A stretch of DNA of 64,000 bases from Trichoplax adhaerens (lineage: Eukaryota > Placozoa > Uniplacotomia > Trichoplacea > Trichoplacidae), in NCBI RefSeq assembly GCF_000150275.1, contig NW_002060982.1, positions 111,479 to 175,478 on the forward strand, written 5' to 3'. Of the stretch, positions 34,101-44,071 are shown in pieces. Both the position numbers and the translations under genes were made by a program. A model generated the notes under the pieces. The model was not told where the DNA came from. It worked only from the letters and a program-made list of their open reading frames with translations, and made no database searches. How positions within the stretch are numbered: the first letter of the stretch is position 1; each line of letters begins with the position of its first letter.

Positions 34101-37100
34101 AGTCTGCGAGGTTATACTCACTCTTAACAGTAAGATACATTTATACGCTAGAAGTACGGCAATTTTTGCTTTCTTCCCAGGACATAAGCAATAGAGTAAA
34201 TTATGCCAACAAGTAGAAGTGTACCGGTAGTTAAGTAAGCATTTGAGGTCTCCTGCTAATATATCACATTTATAATACTGAGTAAATGATTTGTCTATTA
34301 ATATAATGATATGAACAAATCTTAAATAGATTCACTACTTCGAGTGATAAAATTTTACACTGATATCTTCAACATAGAGAAAACGATTTTGTTCACTGAA
34401 ATTGTTGCCAAAATTTGCCTTCATAATGTTATTTACCTATACTTAGCTAATTGCAATTTCCCTATGTATGCGATGTTGTAGTTAGGAGTTTTTATTCGTT
34501 TTGCAAAAAATTCTACATCTATGATACATTTCTTGGCCTTTAAAATTGTTGTAGTGACGATTGTAAGGTTCGCCAATTGTATCGTTAAAGCTAATAATGA
34601 GTGCATTTAGTTTTTGAAGAATCAACAACTATATTACCGGAGGACTATAATTGTTATTAGTTTAAATCCCCACGAGACTGTTTTTTATTGACACTCAAAT
34701 TATATTGGATAATAAATATATAATGATCTTTATTATGAAAATCTCTTCGACCATCCTGCCGAGCAAGCCATTTGTATAGAATTATACTGTATTAATTTTA
34801 TCTTCGATTTTAAAATCAATCGCTACCTTTGGATTGTTTCTGATTATAATTATTGCCTTATTTATTCTAGAGATACTAGTAGAAGACTTACCAAGTACAG
34901 ATTATTGAGGATTGAACTCGAATTCGTCCGCCGATATCAACGAGTTTACCTTTCAATCAGGTAAGAATAACAATTTTGGATTTTTTTCACGTGTTTTGCA
35001 TTCCTGGAAATACGAGCTTATATGATACTTATTATTCATATCCATCTTCGATTTGATGCCAGTTTCACATGCCCTTCTTAGTTAGTTATGTCATCAATAA
35101 AACTGATTAATGAACTTAATTTAAGTTAGTGACTTCAACGTAGATACGAATATATATTTATTTCGTTGAATGAGTTAGTTGTAGTATTTTACGAAGACAT
35201 CATTTTATATTGTCTGCTGTGGTAGTGTTTAAAGTTTACTTTATTTTAATAAAAGCACTTCTAGAACGACTTAACTAATAACCTAAGTAAAATTCGTCGT
35301 TTTTTTTTAATCTCACTTCATCTGCACTTGAGCAAATCCTATATTTTCAATAGTACTACAGTTTTTTTACTAATAATTTCTTAATAATTCTTCCTTTATC
35401 ATGAAAATCTTGTCGTTGGAGTTAGTAGAAACTTAAAATTAATTTCACCGTTTAATAGTCGTTTGTAAATTGTTTCAGTGGCATTGCAACTTTATAGAGA
35501 TCAACTAATTTCTTTCTCTGATGACTTTGCTTTAAACTCATTTAAGTGCTTACGATATCTATTATACCTTTGTCTATCATACTATTCATTATTAATCGTA
35601 AGAATTTTCTAGGATAAAAATTTCTTTCCATCATAGCCCCAAGCAATTTCAGTCATCGCTTTTGATTTTGTAAAGAGAAAGATTTTATTACTAGAATGCA
35701 TTCCAAGCAATATCTAGATTACAAGGTCTTATAAATAAAAGATACTAGTGAAATTATCTTTCAAAATATTTTTTGTTATTACCACAACAAAATTTAGGCT
35801 TATCTTTATAAATTATATAATTTTACTTCCGTAATATGAATAAACAATTATTTACTTGAAGCAGTTGAAAAGCCTAGATATTCGGTTTCAAGTTAAATAC
35901 TATAGGTAGTTACTTTGATATTCATTCTGAACTAAATTTGATATTGCTACCAACATTCTTTTAATATATTCAGCCACAACATCTTATAGCTAGTTATATA
36001 TAATTTGATAATTACTAGAACTACTCGTCTGGTGATCTAATTAATGGATGGTAGCCCTCTGCTATCATCGTATTTATACCATCAATTGTTATCCTCTATC
36101 TAAAATTGAAGTCCACGTAATGGATCAATTTCTTAACGTGATTCAACATAGTTCATAATTTACACCAACTAATAATTTTATAAATCTATGACATACTTGT
36201 ACTTCAACGCTGAAAAAAATCATATTCCTAATATGTATATTATAATTAACACATTTCTAAAGCATCATAAAAACGCGATTTAATACCCATCCGCGATAAA
36301 ACAGTGTGATATATACCAATCACGAATTCCAAATTTTAGAAAAATAAGGGCTTTTATTGAATCTTATACAAAGATTAACTACACAGCTCTACTATAGCCG
36401 AATACTACTACTAAAGACTTCTAGAACAAACTAACAGAATAATCTAAAGTTGCATGCTTTTATACTTTCCGTAGCATTCGCAGCTACAATCCGCATGGCA
36501 ACCTTTTACCTTATTTTACACATAGTTAAATTATTCTTAGTAAGACTATTCTACTGCGGACCATCATTAATCCAATAGGGATACGACTACAGTACTTACG
36601 TAGACATTATTCACACCAGCCAAAGTACAATGAATTAACCATATCCTAATATATGATTTACAGTTCTATTTTTACCTATAGCCATATTAGTAACTCAACA
36701 GCTTACTGTATATAGTCATCTGTACTCTAGCATAGAGTCTCTACCACTACAGTCTATAGTTACAGCTACCAAATATCTCTTAGGATAAATATCTACCGTA
36801 CATTATACTACACATGGCTAACAGTCTATAATCACAATACTAAGTTACATTACAAACAGGTAAGGAACTCAATCTCACATATCTTAAACTAGCACTTGAC
36901 ACTTTTCTTAGTACTTAGCTAAAGCTATGTAAACCGGAAAGTCACAAGATACAGCTATAAAGTAATCTTTTAGTGTACTTATTTTGCAAAGGCTGATAGC
37001 TACGTATAAGATGTGATCGAACTCATTGAGGCGAGTTAAATAATTAATAAGCAACGCATTTTATTTAATCGCCAATCAATATTACATCTGATACAATACA

Positions 37101-38028
37101 TATAGATTGCTAAAGCTCTGTAACTTTGTCGACATACACTTGTAACCTATATTATTAGCTATCATCACAATTTCAGTTAAAGTAACTGCGCTTCATCTTC
37201 TTTCACATCTCCTTTGCGTGTATATAAAGTTATAGCAATTTAGTCAATCATCGATAATTACGTTTAGCGATGCCTTTAACTGATAGGCTAAATAGATGTA
37301 TTGCTATTGTTCATTTTGGGAATTACTCTAATTCAGGAACTTTATTATCATTATTAATAAATTTTAAGTATATTATCTGGCACATAGCTATTATGATATT
37401 TTGGAAGATTTGGAGTTCATCATGACAACACGATATTGGAAAAGAATACTATAAGAAATGATATTATTAATAGCAATAGGTATTTAAAGAAACCTGTATT
37501 GGGTTACAGGGCAGATCAAAAATGTGATCTAGTCAAATAGATACGATGAAGTGGAGATAAATGGTTTAAATTGACCATGTTTGGTTACTAGAACTCAATA
37601 AATAAATAGATAGTTACGAATTACTTTTATAATAATATGAAACGTACAGCTAAATAGAATTGTTTACATACTATAGGTGATGAAAGTACCGTAATTCTTA
37701 GTTAGGGTATGACTATGGTGCAATTAAACCCGATTACAAATAAAATTACGCAAGGTAGATTGTTAAATATAGAATACATCTATTGGAATAGCGTGGTAGG
37801 TCGTAATTATAATTGACAAAGTCGTATATAGACACGAAATATTTCAAGGCAGCGTTCCTAAAATTCATGTTTGATATCTGTAAACCAGATGTATAGCAAT
37901 GAAATTCTTATTTATACTATTGATCTACTGTAATCTAAGAGTAATATGATCTAAATCTTAAATTAAAGTCTATAGCCAGTGATACAATGTTAGCAACTAT
38001 GAATTTTAACGGTTTACAATGAATCAGC

Positions 38029-38052
38029 AAAGCGACGGGAGTTTGCACTAGT
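38029..38052 (-). repeat. Dispersed 24-bp repeat, copy B
   Basis: Exact reverse complement of 7776-7799 in the GST array. The flanks differ apart from a nearby GGTTTAC. Confidence 0.75.
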
Positions 38053-38111
38053 AATATATAATATATTCAAAGAATATTTAAATTTTTTAACCCTTTTCGG
38101 CCATTGATTGA

Positions 38112-38315
38112 TTACGGTAATTGTCCATATGCCAACTTTAACGCTGATTGCATTAAAAAACCTATAAATAACACATTTAAAGATAATTCACATTTGGAAT
38201 CCCATTTAAGCCATTGGCTATTTAATTTCCCGTGAGCTAAATTTGATGCAGATTGAAATAAATAGCCTAAAAATAACGTATTTTCTAGCCTTCGTGCATA
38301 CCATAGTAAATGCAA
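38112..38315 (-). repeat. Diverged two-unit repeat with an open frame
   Basis: A 67-codon frame on the minus strand contains two similar segments, LFLGYLFQSASNLAHGKL and LFIGFLMQSALKLAYGQL, about 30 codons apart; the DNA under them is likewise a diverged duplication of roughly 95 bases. It is more likely a repeat unit of a dispersed family than a gene. Confidence 0.5.
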
Positions 38316-38912
38316 GGAAATACGTATGATAATGTATCTGCATCTATTTTCTATTAATAAGGAGTCGTATGTATTTAGTTTGTTTACGCCATTTCTGGCA
38401 ATAATCTCAATCGAAATTAATGGACTAAGAAGAGAGGAAAACTGTTATCATAAAAGCTAACATCAATCTATGTTACTATAATAGGAATATTCGGTACTCT
38501 ACCTAGCAAGTTGATGTATCGTTTAATTCAAAATTGCGTTGTATTAGCGCCCGGCCTATCTTAAAAGTAAAAAATACGTAAAAAAAAAATTACTCGTAGA
38601 GTTATATATTACCTATAACTTACGGTATAAAAAGAAAGTGTCATGCCTATGATAATTTGTTATCGGTCACCTTAGCATTTTCTTATTCGCATTATTTGTG
38701 TATCCAACTGTATTACGTAGCTTTTAGCTGTGTTAATATTCTATTAAATTATTGATAAATCCTTGAGCGCATTTTAAATTTTGATTATTGATACTGGGCA
38801 TCAGTGCTCTAAGTAAACTAGGATTTCATCTTTGCTTAATCTGTGATCTTACTTATCAGTCCTGGTTTCAAAATCAAAGGCTGACAATAATTTAGAACTT
38901 GTAGAGGCAGTT

Positions 38913-38918
38913 TATAAA
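38913..38918 (+). promoter_or_regulatory. TATA box of the globin gene
   Basis: TATAAA 19 bases before the first in-frame ATG (38932) and 43 before the second (38956). Initiation 25-30 bases downstream would fall after the first ATG, favouring the second. Confidence 0.45.
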
Positions 38919-38931
38919 TTTTTCCATAACT

Positions 38932-40120
38932 ATGATTACTATTGTATTCAGATCAATGGGGACAAATATGACTAAAATCGATAGTGAGAACCATGTCAAA
39001 AGTAAAAATGTTGTAACTGGCAATGATATCAAATCTTACTTAAATTATCAAGAACGCCAAGCAATTATTGATTCCTGGAATGCAATCTCTACAGAAAAGC
39101 AAAAATATGGAACTATCTTATTCTTAAAGTAAGTACAATTGAAATCCTATCTTATTCCACGTCTTTGTTATCCAATTGGAATTTAATTTATAAGAGAGAA
39201 AATACAAATTCCTTGTAGATATCTTTAACCGTTTTTAATAAATTGAATTTGATGATTGATGTTACAGTTTATAAAACTAATAAAATTTTGTAATGCCTTT
39301 TGTTGAGCATTCTATTAGTATTAATACGATACAATATTAGATTTAATCCGCTTGAAAACTCTTCTTCTTTCCATAATAGTTAGATGTTACTTATACTAGG
39401 CATTTTAATGAATCTTATTACTGCTATTAATAGTTATTATTACTTTAAAGCCATGACTCAATATTGCAAAAAAGAGGGACAGATATTTTAGTAACTTATT
39501 TGAAAATTTTAATTATGATTTTACCGCTACCTGTGCAAGTATTTTATGCGATATCTTATTATTTCCAACTTTTAAATTGTTCTTTATATCCTGTCATTTT
39601 TCCACGTCTAACATTATAATAATTAATTTTGGATTTAGACTATTTGAATTAGAACCTAGAGTTAAAAGCCTCTTTACCATCTTCGATTTCAATGAACCGC
39701 TGGAAGATATTATACAATCGCCTCATTTCCGTAGCCATGCCATGCGATTTATGCAATCCTTGGAAACTGGAGTTTTAATGGGCTTTGATAAAGAAAGTTG
39801 TGATTTTTTATTTAAGTCTCTAGGAAGTCGCCATCACTTTTACGATCTTAAAAGTGAATTTCTAGATGTAAGCTAGTTATCATCATTTTAATGAGCTAAT
39901 TAATCCCGAAAGTTTTATTATCAAATTGCGGATCGAAATGATACGAAAAATTCAATTATTTTTATGACTTCGTTAGGTTATTCCCGAGTGTATCTTGCAC
40001 ACAATAAAGAAAGGTTGCGGTAATAACTGGAGTAACGAAACTGCTGATGCATGGAAAATTGCAACTAAAGTTTTATGCGAGCTATTTCGGGAAGGACTAG
40101 AAACTAAGCCTAAGAAATAG
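38932..40120 (+). CDS. Globin, neuroglobin/globin X-like, three exons
   Basis: A heme-binding globin. Exons 38932-39128, 39639-39867 and 39977-40120 join with donors GTAAGT and GTAAGC and AG acceptors to give 189 residues. Key residues, counted from the first ATG: Trp49 in helix A, Phe64 (B10), Phe78 (CD1), distal His99 (E7, in QSPHFRSH) and proximal His131 (F8, in SLGSRHH). The third exon gives ILHTIKKGCGNNW and the H helix ending KPKK. Spacing from E7 to F8 is 32 residues, as in neuroglobin. Intron 1 splits codon 66 (B12) after its second base, intron 2 lies before codon 143 (G7): the ancestral B12.2 and G7.0 positions; neuroglobin's extra E11.0 intron is absent. The second ATG (38956) would give MGTNMT, which fits an N-myristoylation signal. 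Role could be oxygen or nitric oxide chemistry; it cannot be settled here. Confidence 0.93.
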
Positions 40121-40124
40121 ATTG

Positions 40125-40130
40125 AATAAA
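40125..40130 (+). terminator. Poly(A) signal of the globin gene
   Basis: AATAAA begins 5 bases after the TAG stop, which would make the 3' UTR only about 20-30 bases long. Confidence 0.45.
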
Positions 40131-40513
40131 TAATTTGTTGAAGCTTGTTCATGTGAATATATTCCAGCTAAATAGACTCCATAAGCTGCGGAAAATTTTC
40201 TACTTGCGATCCAATGTTTGTGGTATTGAATCTCTAAGGTTTGGTTTGTAATAAATCGATATTTCCAACAATTCATAGTCATTATACATTCCATGTCATA
40301 ATTACGTTGTTGTAGTAATTATTTTTATTAATTGTAATGATTAGATAAAATTAGAAATATCATAAGTTACATTTAATAATATCGCCAATAAAACAGAACA
40401 TTATATAATAAGATTGTAACTGGGATATAATAAAAGTAATAAAATTGACAATAACGTAATTTATTTCGGAAAGCATATAGAATAAGAAAAATGAAGTGGC
40501 TTAAGAATCAGCC

Positions 40514-40657
40514 ATGGAATGTAAATTTTATATCACTGATAATTTAACACTGCAAGTCTATACTCGAACGATGTCAGTAATCGAAATCACTAAAGAAATT
40601 AGCAAGGAGATAACGTCGGATATTTTAGCAATTTGGTCAATTTTTATTAGAACTTAA
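40514..40657 (+). CDS. Candidate small ORF or first exon, RA-like sequence
   Basis: A 47-codon frame with a good start context (GCCATGG). The sequence MECKFYITDNLTLQVYTRT followed by VIEITKEISKEITSDILAIW faintly resembles the start of the Ras-association fold of Grb7/10/14 and RIAM/lamellipodin proteins, including the Trp after helix 1. No downstream exon could be linked, and a frame of this length is common by chance, so this is only a lead. Confidence 0.2.
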   Translation: MECKFYITDNLTLQVYTRTMSVIEITKEISKEITSDILAIWSIFIRT

Positions 40658-42743
40658 TTTTACTAGATAAAGATATTATCCTGTAGATTGTACTGATCTA
40701 TTTAAATGTAGAACATTTAGCTATCAAATTAAGCTAGATAGATGATACTAATCCCATCAAATAAGGCGATATTTGAAGGAAACATTAATCCTTGTTTGAA
40801 TCTACGCATGTAATATTGCGAACAATTCAAAATATTGAAAGTGGTGTTAAGGGAACAACAAAAGTCAGTTAATGGTAGTTCATGATTTCTAAATGTTCAG
40901 ATAGATTACATCCAGAATCAATTGAATTAATTAAGAACATATCTACCTCCTATATACCATAATCAAACTTATCAGAGCACATCTAGAGAAATAATGGAGT
41001 AATAACTGGCTAACAATATCTATTAATTACAAGGCGTTACCTACTTATTATTAGCGTTAATTCACGAAATCAGAATTCATTTAGAAACAAATTAAGAATA
41101 ACAAGTGGCTTAATTTGCCAATAAAAAAATTTTATCCATTTAAAATAGTCTGAAATCTTAAGGAATTAATAATGTTATATAGAATGTAATAAATTATACG
41201 GGAATCTCGCTGTTAATCACTATGGCCTAACTTTCTTAGAATCCCGTATATTACATAGTATGCTGAGATTTTATTCAACTAATTCCTGGAAATGTTGAAG
41301 TAATACTTGTAAATAATCCAAAAATTTAAAGGAATCGATTTGAGAAGCCAGATGTATTAATCTTTTCTTGCAAAATTATGCCAATACTCTCATCTCATGT
41401 AGACTAGCTTCTCCTTTACAAAGATATTGCAATCTTGCCATGCTGATGTTCGGATAAGCTAAATTTTGGTGAGATTCTTTAAAGTCCATTTCAATTTGAG
41501 ATTTTTCGGCTATAATAACTGCCTGTAGGAAACATAATAATTATTTCCGAATAGATTCAGACAAGTAAACATTATAATAGCTGGTTGCATCTTCTTTTAC
41601 CTACTATGATTAGCTGAAATTACCAGACAATGTTGCAATCTATGAATAACGATAAGGATTGGAGCCATTTCATCTGATAGCTTTCACGAATAGAAGCAGT
41701 ATAAAGCTGTTCAGTTTTCTTGGTTATAACGTGTATATTTAGAGTTGTAAAAAAAAATTAAGCAATTATTACTAAAGAACAACGTAATAGCAATTACAGA
41801 TCCATTACTGCTCTTTTGCTAAGATTAATGCCAAAATGAAAGCTATTTATATTAACCATTCCATTTTCTCTGGATCTTGTAACTTTATTGTTGTTGATTC
41901 TACTTGTTACTTGCTACAAATTAAACGTATATATATATTATAAAATGGGACTTTTTACCTTAAATTGGAAATAGGAAAATGTTTGATCAATTTGCTTATC
42001 CTAGTTACGAGGATATGATTGATAATAAAAGTTTAAAAAATTTTTAGCTTGACAGCAAAGATCAGATTTGTAGTGAGAAGAAATCACCTCGGTCGGATAC
42101 TTTTAGAATACTTTAAACTGATGCTGATATACAGATCAAATCTTACATAACGTTAAGTATGCATTTCGCTAAAGAAAGCGAGTAATCGCTGACTTTCATA
42201 ACATTATTTGAATTTGGCCGTTTAATATTGAATGAATTTTAAGGATACCATTAAATGGCATTGAGATATCGGGATAATTTAAACAGAGTAAGATTTAAAT
42301 TGGATGTATAACTAGTTTTTATATTCATCTTGTCCATAAGTGCTTTGAATGTCTTACTTCAAACAGGGAATTTTCTTCGAATACTTTATAATAGTAATAT
42401 CCATCCATGCAGAAGGGGAGGGCAATATCAATTTATGAAATAGGGATTACGGTATTGACTGAGCCAAAATCGGAAGTAAAACTGAATGAATTCTTCTTTC
42501 GAAATTACAAAATCAATAGCCTATTAAATATTAAATCTTTTAATTAGAATGAGAAGCACCAGCATATTCTAGGTAGTTCCTATCATACCTGTTTAATATT
42601 AATTTGCAGTGACAAGCTCTTAGAAGGGAAGTAATGGGGCTGTCAGATATTTTACGGGATAAATAATAGCTTACAAATTGGATTGGATTGAAAGATTTTG
42701 CAATAGCGAGGATTCAAATTAAAGCTAATTCAAATGCAAAGAG

Positions 42744-43862
42744 TTAGAATCGATAGCTTTCAGTTTCAGCAGCATTTGAGTTGGTTTCGACAAGACTTGA
42801 ATTATTAGGTCCTAATTTAATGTGTGTTGTGCTAAAGCTGTTGTTTTGCCTAGTGTACTGTTGGACGCGTTTGCAGCAGCAAATTTTCTTGACCACACAT
42901 TTAATGTCACGCTTAAAGACAACATATAATATTGGATTGATGGCTGAATTTCCCATTACGACCATTGCTGTGAAAGCGTTTATAACTAAAGGAGTTCTGC
43001 CTAACCAGCGATTCACTAGCATAACTATCGTGAAAGGCAGCCAGCATAGAACAAATGCTCCAACGATGATAGCAGTTGCTTTAGCTGCTTTCGATTCTCG
43101 TTGTTCGCTATTACAACGAGATTTTTTCATGGATTTCCGACTACTGATGGAGCTTGCTCGGCTGTCTCGTCGTATTTTCTTAGCATGAGCAGCTGCAATG
43201 CTGAAGATGGTGCCGTAAATGTAAATAAATAAAAGAATGGGGATAAAACAAACAATACATAGTGCTACAGTCATGTAGATTTTATCATGCAACAAACCAG
43301 TGCCGTAAGCGAGTTTATCGCAAAATAATATCGGATTTGTGGTCCATGTAAATTGTGTTGAAGCGCATATACCAGCAATTGTCCATGAAAGAATTTCTCC
43401 GATAACTGCTCGTTGTTTAGTCACTATTTGGCGATAGAAGTACGGATTTGTGATGGCGAAAAATCGATCTAAACTCACGCAGCAAAGTGATAGACTGGAT
43501 GCTGAAGGTAGAAAGGCTGATAGAAACCATTCAACGATACACCAGCGAGAATCCGTCAAGCGATGAACACTTGTAATAACAGCATAAATGGTAAATGGCA
43601 TTACTAATGCTCCGACAAGAATATCGGCTGCGGCCACGTTGATGATGAAAAAATTAGTAATAGTTCGTAACTGATGATGCTTGATAATGACGATGACAAC
43701 AAATAAATTACCGAAAACGGAAACTACCATAACAGTGAAGAAGTACAACAGTAAAATTAATTGCTCATATATGGTATAAATTTTGACATTGCCAGGGGTT
43801 GTAGGTAAAATAGAAGTGGAATTCACACTATCATTGCTGACTACTAGGCTTAGATTGTCCAT
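42744..43862 (-). CDS. Class A (rhodopsin-type) G protein-coupled receptor
   Basis: A 372-residue seven-helix plasma membrane receptor in one exon. The N-terminus has three N-glycosylation sequons (N3, N10, N14). Class A landmarks: Asn52 in GN (1.50), Asp80 (2.50), Cys108 (3.25, disulfide partner Cys181 likely), D132-R133-F134 in place of DRY, Trp160 (4.50), Pro208 (5.50), FVLCWLP with Cys273-Trp274-Pro276 in helix 6, and NPILY at 309-313. A basic third loop and a CCC at 328-330, a probable palmitoylation site, follow. The overall look is that of amine-type or orphan receptors, but position 3.32 is Ser115, not the Asp that binds amines, so a classical monoamine ligand is unlikely. The ligand is unknown. 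Confidence 0.95.
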   Translation of the reverse strand: MDNLSLVVSNDSVNSTSILPTTPGNVKIYTIYEQLILLLYFFTVMVVSVFGNLFVVIVIIKHHQLRTITNFFIINVAAADILVGALVMPFTIYAVITSVHRLTDSRWCIVEWFLSAFLPSASSLSLCCVSLDRFFAITNPYFYRQIVTKQRAVIGEILSWTIAGICASTQFTWTTNPILFCDKLAYGTGLLHDKIYMTVALCIVCFIPILLFIYIYGTIFSIAAAHAKKIRRDSRASSISSRKSMKKSRCNSEQRESKAAKATAIIVGAFVLCWLPFTIVMLVNRWLGRTPLVINAFTAMVVMGNSAINPILYVVFKRDIKCVVKKICCCKRVQQYTRQNNSFSTTHIKLGPNNSSLVETNSNAAETESYRF

Positions 43863-44063
43863 AGTGGGATAGGATGAAGTTTATTTGGATAAGATGAAAA
43901 ATTTTCTATTTGCAGTTGATTGATTTCTAGTTCAATTGCGATCTTCAAGCAGTTGTTGAAATGATCAATTTGACTTAGTTTTAATTTACAAATTTAGATA
44001 ATTTTCAGCGAAGGGAACTATCGAATCTAGAATTTAAAAATAAAAGGATTTAAAGGAGATTAA

Positions 44064-44071
44064 GTTTTATA
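44064..44071 (-). promoter_or_regulatory. Possible TATA box of the GPCR gene
   Basis: TATAAAAC on the minus strand about 200 bases upstream of the ATG at 43862. Isolated matches are frequent here, so this is tentative. Confidence 0.3.

Larger units (their letters stand above)
31194..38931. other. Large A+T-rich intergenic region
   Basis: 7.7 kb without a gene that I can recognise. Points of note are a short segment rich in G+C at 31895-31990, a C-over-G-skewed block at 36300-36960 that begins next to TTTATTGAATCTTATA, the inverted copy of the dispersed 24-mer at 38029-38052, and a diverged internal duplication at 38112-38315. These could be remnants of mobile elements, but no termini or coding region can be shown. 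Confidence 0.5.
40121..42743. other. Intergenic region between globin and GPCR genes
   Basis: 2.6 kb, A+T-rich. Its one item of interest is the 47-codon frame at 40514-40657. A 65-codon minus-strand frame at 40097-40294 overlaps the end of the globin and is not recognisable. Confidence 0.5.

Noticed and set aside
34890-34990. tRNA-like B box (GAGTTCAATCC on the minus strand) with a weak A box upstream
   Set aside because: No acceptor stem can be formed with correct spacing and the T stem has a mismatch, so no tRNA is called.
42781-43188. 135-codon plus-strand open frame
   Set aside because: It is the antisense shadow of the GPCR coding sequence.
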